Origin: WS-9 sp036274595 | Lineage (GTDB): Bacteria; Eisenbacteria; RBG-16-71-46; SZUA-252 | Length of the DNA stretch: 64,000 bases | Assembly (NCBI GenBank): GCA_036274595.1 | Contig: DASUFL010000043.1 | Coordinates: 9,568 to 73,567 of the forward strand | Direction of reading: 5' to 3' | In this document: in pieces, positions 27,142 through 36,453 of the stretch | Numbering within the stretch: position 1 is the first letter of the stretch | Layout of the letters: the number at the start of each line of letters is the position of its first letter | Position numbers and translations under genes: made by a program | Notes under the pieces: generated by a model | Databases searched by the model: none | What the model saw: the letters and a program-made list of their open reading frames with translations, nothing else | What the model was told of the DNA's origin: nothing

Positions 27142-28160
27142 TCCGGGAGCTCCTCCCGCGGCTCGTCCGCGGCGAACGGCTCGCGCGCGAGGAGGCCGCC
27201 GCCGCGATCCGGTCGATCATGCGGGGCGGCGAGGACCCCGAGCTGGTCGGGGCCTTCCTCATGGCGCTCGCGCAGCGCGGTGAGACCGCCGAGGAGCTGG
27301 CCGGCGGCGCGGAGGCGCTGCGGTCCGAGGCGGTCCCGTTTCCGGGCGAGGGTCCCTTCCTCGACACCTGCGGAACGGGCGGGGACGGCACCCACACCTA
27401 CAACATCTCGACGGTGGTCGGATTGATCGCGGCGGCCGCGGGGCAGCGCGTGGCCAAGCACGGGAACCGGTCGGTCTCGAGCCGCTGTGGCAGCGCGGAC
27501 GTGCTCGAGGTCCTGGGCGCCCGCGTGGATCTCGGTCCCGAGGGCGCGGTCCGCGCGCTGGAAGAGACGGGCTTCTGCTTTCTCTACGCGCCTCGCTTCC
27601 ATCCGTCGATGAAGCAGGTGGCCGGGATTCGAAGGTCGCTCGGCGTCCGCACGCTCTTCAACTGGGTCGGGCCGCTCGCGAATCCGGCCGGCGCGACGCA
27701 CCAGCTCCTCGGCGTCTCCGATCGGGCGCGCGTCGACGTGGTGGCGCGCGTGCTCGCCGCGCTCGGAGCCGAGCGCGCGCTGGTCGTGCACGGAGCGGGC
27801 GGGCTCGACGAGCTCTCGCTCGAGCGGGGGAATCACGCGGTCTGGGTGGAGCGCGGCCGGGAGCCGCGCGAGATCACCCTGGAGGCGGATGCGATCGGCC
27901 TTCTCGAGGCGCCCGTGGGAGCGCTGGAAGGCGGAACGCCGGAGGCGAACGCGGGGCACGTTCGCGCCGTGCTCGGCGGACGGCCCGGCGCGCGGCGGGA
28001 TGCGGCGATCCTGAACGCGGCGGCGGCGCTCTGGGTCGCGGGCGCGGCGGACTCTCTCGAGGAGGGAGCGGTCAAGGCCCGCGAGGCGCTCGACTCCGGC
28101 GCCGCCCTCCGCGTGCTCGAGCGGTACATCGCCTTGTCCCAAGAGCTCGGAGAACGCTGA
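27138..28160 (+). CDS. trpD: Anthranilate phosphoribosyltransferase
   Basis: Joins anthranilate to PRPP. The 340 residues carry DTCGTGGDGTHTYNIST, KHGNRSVSSRCGSADVLEVLG and the helical N-terminal domain typical of the family. ATGA overlap with trpG; trpC begins on the base after the stop. Confidence 0.96.
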   Translation: MIRELLPRLVRGERLAREEAAAAIRSIMRGGEDPELVGAFLMALAQRGETAEELAGGAEALRSEAVPFPGEGPFLDTCGTGGDGTHTYNISTVVGLIAAAAGQRVAKHGNRSVSSRCGSADVLEVLGARVDLGPEGAVRALEETGFCFLYAPRFHPSMKQVAGIRRSLGVRTLFNWVGPLANPAGATHQLLGVSDRARVDVVARVLAALGAERALVVHGAGGLDELSLERGNHAVWVERGREPREITLEADAIGLLEAPVGALEGGTPEANAGHVRAVLGGRPGARRDAAILNAAAALWVAGAADSLEEGAVKAREALDSGAALRVLERYIALSQELGER

Positions 28161-28964
28161 GTGGATTTCCTCCAGACGATCGCGGGTGAGCGCCTGGCCC
28201 GAGTCCGCGACGACGAGCGCCGGATCTCGACGCTCGAGCTCCGGGCGCAAGCCGAGGCGATGGACGCTCGCGCGGACACGTTCGCGCCGGCGCTCCGGAG
28301 GCCGGCGGGCGCCCCGCTTCGGGTCATCGCGGAGGTGAAGCGGCAGTCGCCGAGCGCCGGGATGATCCGCGAGACGTACGATCCGGTCTCGATCGCGGCG
28401 TCCTATGAAGACGCGGGCGCCTCGGCGATCTCCGTGCTCACCGAGCCGGGCCGCTTTCTCGGATCGATCGACGACCTGGCCCGCGTGCGGGAACGGGTGA
28501 CGGTGCCCGTCCTCCTCAAGGACTTCGTCGTGCACGAGCGGCAGATCTACGAGGCGCGCGTCCGGGGAGCCGACGCGGCCCTCCTCATCGTGGCGATGTT
28601 GAGCCCGGGGCAGCTTCGCGACTATGCTGCGGTCATGAAGGCCATCCATCTCGAGCCGCTGGTCGAGATCCTGGACGACCGGGACCTGGATCGGGCGCTC
28701 GCGCTCGACGCGCCGGTGCTCGGCGTGAACAACCGGGACCTCCGGACGCTCACCATGCGCCGCGGCTGGGCTGAAGGGTTGATCCGCGAGATCCCTCCGG
28801 ACCGGGTGCGCGTCGGCGAGAGCGGCTATTCGAAGCGCGCGGAGATCGAGGCGCTCGAGCGGGCCGGGGGGGACGCGGCGCTCGTGGGGGAGAGCCTCCT
28901 CAAGGACGGCGATCCCGCCGGCGCGCTTCGACGTCTCCTCGGGCGCGAGGAGATCGCCCCATGA
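28161..28964 (+). CDS. trpC: Indole-3-glycerol-phosphate synthase
   Basis: A 267-residue TIM-barrel enzyme. Family motifs: IAEVKRQSPSAG, SVLTEPGRFLGS, LLKDFVVHERQIYEAR, GVNNRDLRTL and GESGYS. GTG start directly after the trpD stop, ATGA overlap with trpF. Confidence 0.96.
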   Translation: MDFLQTIAGERLARVRDDERRISTLELRAQAEAMDARADTFAPALRRPAGAPLRVIAEVKRQSPSAGMIRETYDPVSIAASYEDAGASAISVLTEPGRFLGSIDDLARVRERVTVPVLLKDFVVHERQIYEARVRGADAALLIVAMLSPGQLRDYAAVMKAIHLEPLVEILDDRDLDRALALDAPVLGVNNRDLRTLTMRRGWAEGLIREIPPDRVRVGESGYSKRAEIEALERAGGDAALVGESLLKDGDPAGALRRLLGREEIAP

Positions 28965-29599
28965 GAACGCGCATCAAGATCTGCGGCATCACCCGCCCCG
29001 ACGATGGTCTCGCCGCGCTCACGGCCGGCGCCGATTACCTCGGCTTCATCCTCACCGAGAGCCCGCGCCGACTCACGCTCGACCAGGCGCGAACGCTCCG
29101 GCGCGCGCTCCCGCCCGAGGCGCAGGTGGTCGGCGTCTTCGCGGAAGAGCCGCCCGAGATCGTCTCGACCTTCGCGCGCGAGCTCTCGCTCTTCGCGGTG
29201 CAGGTCGCGGGCTGGGGCGACGCCGCACCGGATGCCGCGGGGACCGCGGAGATCTGGCACGTGCTGCGCGCGGCGGAGCTGCCCGATCCCGTGACGCTCC
29301 CGATGGTGCCGCTCCGGACCTACGTGCTCGACGCGCACGACCAGAAGCTCCCGGGCGGAACGGGGAAGCGCGCCGACTGGGAATGGGCGCGCCGCTCCAT
29401 CGAAGTCGGACGCCGCCTCATCGTCGCCGGCGGGCTCGAGGCGGGCAACGTCGGCCCGCTCGTCCGGGACATCCGTCCGTTCGGTGTGGATGCCTCGAGC
29501 AGGCTCGAGTCCGCTCCGGGACGGAAGGACGCGGGCAAGGTGCGCGCCTTCATCGACGCGGTCCACTCCGCCGATCACGACCGCCCCAAGCGGTCCTGA
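28961..29599 (+). CDS. trpF: Phosphoribosylanthranilate isomerase
   Basis: A 212-residue TIM barrel converting PRA to CdRP. KICGITRPDDG gives the catalytic Cys; GGLEAGNV and FGVDASSRLES close the barrel (family GvDvsSGvE, here SRLES). trpB starts 1 nt after the stop. Confidence 0.94.
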   Translation: MRTRIKICGITRPDDGLAALTAGADYLGFILTESPRRLTLDQARTLRRALPPEAQVVGVFAEEPPEIVSTFARELSLFAVQVAGWGDAAPDAAGTAEIWHVLRAAELPDPVTLPMVPLRTYVLDAHDQKLPGGTGKRADWEWARRSIEVGRRLIVAGGLEAGNVGPLVRDIRPFGVDASSRLESAPGRKDAGKVRAFIDAVHSADHDRPKRS

Positions 29600-29600
29600 C

Positions 29601-30788
<1,188 letters not shown>

Positions 30789-30795
30789 CCGGGTT

Positions 30796-32763
30796 CTACC
30801 AGGGAATGTCGTGCTCGACGGGGATCGTGACGCGGCTCGCGTCTTCGCCCCGCTGCAGCATCTGGAGCACCGTGCGCGCTTCGGAATCGCCCGGACGGAG
30901 CGCGAGGAGCCGCGTCGCGAACCGGATCGTCGCGGCCGGATAGCGGCTCAGCGCGAGCTGGCGCAGCACGCTCCGGATCGCCTCGGCGTCGCTGGCCCCG
31001 AGGCCGACCGCGTCCAGGATCGCGGCATCCAGGTCGAGGCTCGACGGGATCGAAGCGACCTCGTAGACGATCGCGATCGCGTCGTTCCGGTTGAACCGGG
31101 GCGTGTCCTCGAGGATGCGGTCGGCCTCCGCCTTCCGACCGGCCGCGAGGAGAAGGGCGCCGGCGAGCCTTCGGTTGTACGCAGCCTCCCACTCTTCGCC
31201 GGTCTTCATGCGAAGCAGAAGCTCCACGGCGCGGTCCGTTTGCCCTGAGCCGGCCAGACCCCGCGCGTAGGCACGGAGCGTGGTCCGGTACCCCGACGAG
31301 TCCGGCATTCCACTCGGGGTCACGCCGAGAGTCGCCGGATCGATCGCGTACACCGATAGCTCCTGCGACACCCACGCGAGAATCTCGGGGGTGCGGCCCG
31401 CGGTGAGCCGTTCCGGGTACATCGTGTCGAGCTTCGGATTGCGGTACCAGATCCGAGCTACCTGCAACCGGATCAGATGGAGCGCGAGGTCGCGATCGTC
31501 GGGCGCCTGGACCGAGACGAGGAGCCGTGTCGGCCCCTCGATCCGGGGGAGAACCTGACGGAAGCTATGCTCGAGCTTCGCCAACCGGTCCGACGGCCCC
31601 TTGAGCGTCCGCTCCGTCGGAACGCTCGGGCCGAGATCCATGCCGCGGCAAGCGAACCCCATTCCGAGGAACGCGACCGTGAGCGCGGCCGCGAGGATCC
31701 GCGGCGCGCGCGCCAGGCCGAGACCGATCGCGAGCGACGTGCCGATGCCCGCGAGAACGGCGTAGTAGGGGGACAGGATCTTCACGAGCCCGGCCACGAC
31801 CACGATGGCGGGGAGCGTGAGGAGCGCGGCCAGGAGGAGGATGCGGCCGACGGATACGTTCGCAGTCGAGTCCGTCGAGCCCGACCTCCATGCCATCCAG
31901 ATTCCGAGCGCGAGCACGCCGATCGCGAACGGAAGGACCATGTCCAGCTCGACCGGCCACGCAACCTGCGCGCCCTGGATCGGCACGTTCACGAGCGTGC
32001 GCCCGACCTTCGCCATGGAGCCCGCGAGGTCCGCACGAGCCGCGCTCAGGTACGCCACGGCGGGATCGCTGCTCTCGAAGCGGTGGGTCAGGAGGCCTCG
32101 GATCCCGGGGTGCACGGCGCCCCAGACGACAACCAGAAGGCCGTAGGCGACCGCGGGCACGACCGCGGAGCGCGCGGGCGCGCGGCCGCTGAGCGGCCGG
32201 ATGAGCGCGATCGCGGAAACCAGTGCCACCGCGGTCTCTTTCGAGAGAAGCGCGAGCGCCGTCGCCAGGAGCGCGAGCGGCGTCCGCCCCGATAGCTCGA
32301 GGTGGAGCGCGGCGAGCGCGAACACGATCGCGAAGAGATCCTGGTCGCAGCTCACCCAGCCCACGAGGGCCGGGGCCGCACCGAGACATGCGAACGCCGT
32401 TCCGGCGAAAAAGCCGGCCCGACGACCCATCAGGCGCGCGCCGAGCAGGGCGACGAGAGCGGCGGCGAGCGCCAAGAGAAGCGCGTTCACCATGTGCGCG
32501 ACGACTGGGTTCGTCGGAGCCACCGCGTACAGAAACCCGAAGTACGCCTCTCGCGACAGGGGCCGCCAGAAGAGCGCCTGGGGGTCGGGAAGGAGTTGAC
32601 GCAGGTTGAAAACCTGCCCGCGCCCCAGGAAGTCGTAGTCGTCGAAGAGGTAGCTGAGCGTCAGCGCGGGAAAGGCGAGGACCGCGGCGAGTGCGGCAGG
32701 AACGCCCCAGGTGGGCCAGGATGCGAGCGGACCACCTGGGGATGGATTGGCCTGCGGAGCCAT
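30796..32763 (-). CDS. Membrane protein, GT-C-like with C-terminal TPR-like helices
   Basis: A 655-residue protein with about ten hydrophobic segments in the first 400 residues; an acidic FDDYDFLG follows the first one, as in GT-C glycosyltransferases. The last 200 residues are soluble and helical, resembling TPR repeats (RAYARGLAGSGQTDRAVELLLRMK region). Could transfer or handle lipid-linked sugars; function unassigned. ATG at 32763 was chosen as the start of the first membrane-proximal segment with a weak GGCGGAG upstream. Converges with trpB and diverges from the ATPase at 32876. Confidence 0.6.
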   Translation of the reverse strand: MAPQANPSPGGPLASWPTWGVPAALAAVLAFPALTLSYLFDDYDFLGRGQVFNLRQLLPDPQALFWRPLSREAYFGFLYAVAPTNPVVAHMVNALLLALAAALVALLGARLMGRRAGFFAGTAFACLGAAPALVGWVSCDQDLFAIVFALAALHLELSGRTPLALLATALALLSKETAVALVSAIALIRPLSGRAPARSAVVPAVAYGLLVVVWGAVHPGIRGLLTHRFESSDPAVAYLSAARADLAGSMAKVGRTLVNVPIQGAQVAWPVELDMVLPFAIGVLALGIWMAWRSGSTDSTANVSVGRILLLAALLTLPAIVVVAGLVKILSPYYAVLAGIGTSLAIGLGLARAPRILAAALTVAFLGMGFACRGMDLGPSVPTERTLKGPSDRLAKLEHSFRQVLPRIEGPTRLLVSVQAPDDRDLALHLIRLQVARIWYRNPKLDTMYPERLTAGRTPEILAWVSQELSVYAIDPATLGVTPSGMPDSSGYRTTLRAYARGLAGSGQTDRAVELLLRMKTGEEWEAAYNRRLAGALLLAAGRKAEADRILEDTPRFNRNDAIAIVYEVASIPSSLDLDAAILDAVGLGASDAEAIRSVLRQLALSRYPAATIRFATRLLALRPGDSEARTVLQMLQRGEDASRVTIPVEHDIPW

Positions 32764-32806
32764 GCTCCGCCCAACAGAGTGGCGCTTCGATTGCGAGCCA
32801 CGGGTC

Positions 32807-32835
32807 TTGGAATCGGGCACGGCGCGAACTATACC
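32807..32835 (+). promoter_or_regulatory. Promoter for the P-loop ATPase gene
   Basis: TTGGAA at 32807-32812 and TATACC at 32830-32835, 17 bp apart, in the 112-bp divergent gap. The predicted start lies about 35 nt before the ATG at 32876. Confidence 0.45.
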
Positions 32836-32875
32836 GCCAAAACGGGGCCCATGTCGGCCCCATGAAGGGAGAGGA

Positions 32876-33424
32876 ATGACGCAACCGCGATTGATCGTGA
32901 TCACCGGCGCGCCCGGTACTGGGAAGACTGCGATCCTGAGATCGCTCGAATCGACCCTGGCCCACGTGCCCGAGCCCGCGCGCGAAGTGCTCGCGGAGCA
33001 GAGGGCCATCGGTGGGACGGGAGTGCCGCAATCCAATCCCACACGATTCGTCGAGCTGCTCCTGGAGCGTTCGATCGAGAAGCACGGAGCGGCTCTATGG
33101 CGGGGGCAATCCGTGCTGTTCGATCGAGGCATTCCCGATTGCGTCGCCTATGCCAGGCAGCTCGGAGTCGATCCGGAGCCCTCTCGGCGGGCCGCCGCCT
33201 TCTACCGGTACGCGCCGACCGTCCTCGTGACCCGACCCTGGGCCGAGATCTATGCGACCGACGACGAGCGCAAGATGTCCTTCGAAGCCACGCTCCCGTT
33301 TCAGCGGATGATGGAGGAGGCCTACGAGGAGGCTGGCTATGGGCTGGTCGAGATCCCGAGGGGACCGATCGAGGAGCGAGGAGCCTTCGTCCTCTACTTG
33401 ATGGAGGAATGGGCGGGCCGCTAG
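32876..33424 (+). CDS. Small AAA/P-loop ATPase (AAA_28-like)
   Basis: A 182-residue soluble protein with Walker A GAPGTGKTA at residues 11-19 and SVLFDRGIPD as a likely Walker B/kinase-type motif. It resembles predicted ATPases of the AAA_28 group and small-molecule kinases; substrate unknown. GGGAGAGGA lies just before the ATG. Its TAG stop is part of the -10 element for the next gene. Confidence 0.7.
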   Translation: MTQPRLIVITGAPGTGKTAILRSLESTLAHVPEPAREVLAEQRAIGGTGVPQSNPTRFVELLLERSIEKHGAALWRGQSVLFDRGIPDCVAYARQLGVDPEPSRRAAAFYRYAPTVLVTRPWAEIYATDDERKMSFEATLPFQRMMEEAYEEAGYGLVEIPRGPIEERGAFVLYLMEEWAGR

Positions 33425-33427
33425 AAT
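33398..33427 (+). promoter_or_regulatory. Promoter for the FG-GAP repeat protein
   Basis: TTGATG at 33398-33403 and TAGAAT at 33422-33427, spacer 18 bp. Lies entirely within the end of the upstream ATPase gene, whose stop codon TAG is the first half of the -10. Leader to the ATG at 33529 is about 95 nt. Confidence 0.45.
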
Positions 33428-33528
33428 GGCAGCCCCTCCCCCAAACCACACCGGTTGCCGGGTGCACCGCATACACGGAGTTTTCGCTGCTCCCCGAAGC
33501 TTTGCCGGACGGACCTCAGGGGGTGAAC

Positions 33529-36282
33529 ATGTCCTTCCTATCGCTGGTCGATCGTTTCCCCGTTTGCGAGCCCAAGAGCTGGAGAATGGCGTACGCCCTG
33601 GTCCTGGGCCTCGCATGGTTCGGAACGGTGCAGCGCGCGGAGGCAGGACCGTTGTTCCTCAGCACGCCCACCTTCCAGGCGGGGTATACCCCCGTCTCCG
33701 TCGCGATCCAGGACGTGAACGGGGACGGGAAGCCCGATCTCGTGACGGCCAACTACACCCTCAGCACGGTGTCGGTGCTCTTCGGCAACCTGGACGGCAC
33801 CTTCCAGGCCGAGGTGGTTTACGGGACGGGAATCAATCCACAGTGCGTCGTGATCGGAGACGTGAGTGGGGACGGAAAGCCGGACCTCGTGACGGCGAAC
33901 TTTGCAGCCAGCTCGGTCTCCGTGCTCCTGAACAATGGAGACGGCACGTTTCACACGAAGGTGGACTACGTTGCGGGACTCACTCCCACCTCTGTCGCGA
34001 TCGGCGACGTGAGTGGGGATGGAAAGCTGGACATCGTAACGGCGAATAGCGGGAAGGACGCCAACAGCGTCTCGGTGCTCCTGGGCAATGGGAACGGTAC
34101 ATTCTTGGAGAATACAGACTATCCCACGGGCCAGACTCCAGCCTCCGTCGTGATCGGCGATGTCAGCGGGGACGGCAAACAGGACCTCGTCGTGGCATGT
34201 CGGGACGCCAACGCCGTGTCGGTGCTCCTGGGAAATGGGGACGGAACCTTCCAAGCCAAGGTGGACTATGGCACGGGGAACCTCCCTCTCTGCGTCGCGG
34301 TCGGAGACCTGAGCGGAGATGGGAAGCTGGATCTGGTGACGGCGAACTCCGGAATCGCGACCGTATCGATGCTCCTGAACAATGGAAACGGCACGTATCA
34401 GGCGGCCGTGGACTATGTGACCGGATCCAATCCCATCTCCGTCGCGATCGGGGACGTGAGCGGGGACGGGAGTTCGGATATCGTGGCGGCGATCGGGGAC
34501 ATCAGCACCGTGTCGGTGCTGGTCAACAACGGCTTCGGCACGGATTTCGAGGCAGCGGTGGACTATGCGACCGGGATCCTCCCGAGGTCCGTTGCGGTCG
34601 GAGACGTGAGCGGGGACGGAAAGCCCGACATCGTAACGGCGAACTTCAACGCCGGTACCGTGACCGTGCACTTGAACAACGGAGCCGGCTTGTTCCAGGC
34701 ACGCGTCGCCACCGGCGCCCACCCAAGCTCCATCGCCATCGGGGACGTGAGCGGCGACGGCAAGCCGGATCTCGTGACCTCGAACTCCGGAGGCACGAAC
34801 ACGGTATCGGTGCACTTGGGCCATGGGGACGGCACGTTCCAGACGAAGGTGGATTACGAGACGGGGGCGGTACCCCTTTCCGTGGCGATCGGAGACGTGA
34901 GCGGGGACGGGAAGCCCGATCTTGCAACCGCCGACTTCGGTTCGAACAGCGCGTCTGTGCTCTTGGGCAACGGAGACGGCACGTTCCAGCCGAAGGTGGA
35001 CTACGGGACGTGGACCAACCCCACCGCCATTGCCATCGGGGACGTGAGCGTGGATGGGAAGCCGGATCTCGTGACGACGGGGTCCAGTTTGGGCTTCAAC
35101 ATGGTGTCGGTGCTCCTCAACAACGGGGACGGCACGTTCCAGACGAAGGTGGATTACGAAGTGGGGACTTTGCCCTGGGCGGTCGCGATCGGAGATGTGA
35201 GCGGGGACAGCAAGTCCGACATCGTGACGGCGAATAACTTCGGCGGCACCCTGTCGGTGCTCCTGGGCAACGGCGATGGAACGTTCCAGGCGAGCGTGGA
35301 CTACGGGACGGCGGACAGTCCGATCTCCATCGCGATCCGTGACGTGAGCGGGGACGGGAAACCGGATCTCATAGCGGCGGCCAACGGCGGCGTCTCGGTG
35401 CACCTGGGCAACGGGGACGGCACGTTCCAGCCGAAGACAGACTATCCCGGGGTTGGCGCGTATTCCGTGGCGATCGGGGACGTGAGTCTGGACGGGGAGC
35501 TGGATATTGTGACTGCGAATGGAGCGAACACCGTATCGGCTTTCCTGGGCCATGGGGATGGCACGTTCCAGCCTAGACTGGAATACGGAACGGGCTCGGA
35601 GCCGCGGGCCCTGGCGGTCGGGGACGTAAGCGGGGACGGAAAGCCCGATGTCGTGACGGCGAATTACAGCGAGAACACGGTATCCATCCTCAAGAACGTC
35701 GCGCAACCGTCGACGACCGCCATTCACGCGATCACGCTGACCGCCGAGGCCACCGCGAGCCGAGTGCGCATCGAGTGGTACGCCCCGGGTGACGACATCC
35801 TCGCAGCGAGTGTCTATCGACGCACCAACGACAGCGATTGGGCGCTCCAGGGGCATCCTGAGCCTGACATGCAACGGAGGATCCTCTACGAGGACGACAC
35901 CGTCGTGCCCGGCGTTCGCTATGGCTATCGACTCGTCCTGCTGGACGTGACCGGACAGGAGAGTGCCGTCGAGACGTGGGTGTCGGTGCCGGAGAACGCT
36001 CCCGCCGTGATTCGACTGGAGGCGCCGCGACCCAACCCGTTTGTGAACCGAGTCGCGCTCACGTACGGACTCCCGCACGACGGGCGCGTTCGGCTGGCCC
36101 TGTACGACGTGAGGGGGCGGCGCGTGGCGCTGATCGTGGATCGGGTCGAGGCGGCGGGATGGAGGTCGATCGAGTGGAACGGACGGAATGGAAGCGGTCG
36201 GGAGCTCGCTTCCGGGGCGTACTTCCTGAAGCTCGAGTACGGGGACCAGACGCAGGTGCGCAAGGTTTTGATCGCGCGGTAG
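33529..36282 (+). CDS. Secreted FG-GAP/VCBS beta-propeller protein with FlgD-like C-terminus
   Basis: A 917-residue protein. A hydrophobic signal segment spans residues 20-38; if translation began at the ATG at 33586 (GGAG upstream) it would be a standard signal peptide, otherwise it has a 19-residue N-extension. Fourteen repeats of about 48 residues follow (about 57-725), each with the calcium-type loop GDVSGDGKPD and a LLGNGDGTFQ strand; fourteen blades would make two seven-bladed propellers. Then come an Fn3-like domain (about 731-825) and a FlgD_Ig-like end (NPFVNRVALTYGL to QVRKVLIAR), which in FCB-group bacteria often accompanies export to the cell surface. Likely an extracellular adhesion or binding protein. 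G+C is lower than in neighbouring genes. Confidence 0.85.
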   Translation: MSFLSLVDRFPVCEPKSWRMAYALVLGLAWFGTVQRAEAGPLFLSTPTFQAGYTPVSVAIQDVNGDGKPDLVTANYTLSTVSVLFGNLDGTFQAEVVYGTGINPQCVVIGDVSGDGKPDLVTANFAASSVSVLLNNGDGTFHTKVDYVAGLTPTSVAIGDVSGDGKLDIVTANSGKDANSVSVLLGNGNGTFLENTDYPTGQTPASVVIGDVSGDGKQDLVVACRDANAVSVLLGNGDGTFQAKVDYGTGNLPLCVAVGDLSGDGKLDLVTANSGIATVSMLLNNGNGTYQAAVDYVTGSNPISVAIGDVSGDGSSDIVAAIGDISTVSVLVNNGFGTDFEAAVDYATGILPRSVAVGDVSGDGKPDIVTANFNAGTVTVHLNNGAGLFQARVATGAHPSSIAIGDVSGDGKPDLVTSNSGGTNTVSVHLGHGDGTFQTKVDYETGAVPLSVAIGDVSGDGKPDLATADFGSNSASVLLGNGDGTFQPKVDYGTWTNPTAIAIGDVSVDGKPDLVTTGSSLGFNMVSVLLNNGDGTFQTKVDYEVGTLPWAVAIGDVSGDSKSDIVTANNFGGTLSVLLGNGDGTFQASVDYGTADSPISIAIRDVSGDGKPDLIAAANGGVSVHLGNGDGTFQPKTDYPGVGAYSVAIGDVSLDGELDIVTANGANTVSAFLGHGDGTFQPRLEYGTGSEPRALAVGDVSGDGKPDVVTANYSENTVSILKNVAQPSTTAIHAITLTAEATASRVRIEWYAPGDDILAASVYRRTNDSDWALQGHPEPDMQRRILYEDDTVVPGVRYGYRLVLLDVTGQESAVETWVSVPENAPAVIRLEAPRPNPFVNRVALTYGLPHDGRVRLALYDVRGRRVALIVDRVEAAGWRSIEWNGRNGSGRELASGAYFLKLEYGDQTQVRKVLIAR
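33700..35700 (+). repeat. Fourteen in-frame coding repeats of about 147 bp
   Basis: Tandem divergent copies encoding the FG-GAP blades; stretches such as GACGTGAGCGGGGACGG recur nearly unchanged every 140-150 bp. The copies have diverged elsewhere, so this is an old protein-domain expansion, not a recent tandem array. Confidence 0.85.
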
Positions 36283-36453
36283 CCTGAGGTGGGCGCAAGG
36301 ATCTCGGGTCGGGGCCACGGCGCCGTCTTGAAGCCCTGACAGCGCGAGGGTGGCTGTAACACCATCATCTCGCTAGAATGCGCCCCGAGGGGGGGGAAGG
36401 GCCCCGCCCGCGGGCCCGGGTCCGCGCATCCAGAATTCCGACTTCGCGAGTTC

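Noticed and set aside
33700..35700. CRISPR-like or satellite array
   Set aside because: The repeats are in frame, diverged, about 147 bp long and encode FG-GAP blades; no short identical repeats with unique spacers.
33538..36318. Long open frame (about 926 codons) on the minus strand opposite the FG-GAP gene
   Set aside because: It is the mirror of a repetitive GC-rich gene; the plus strand has a signal segment, recognisable domains and proper repeats, the minus translation has none.
36321..36340. Palindrome ACGGCGCCGT after the FG-GAP gene as a terminator
   Set aside because: Only five pairs with no loop and no T-run behind it.
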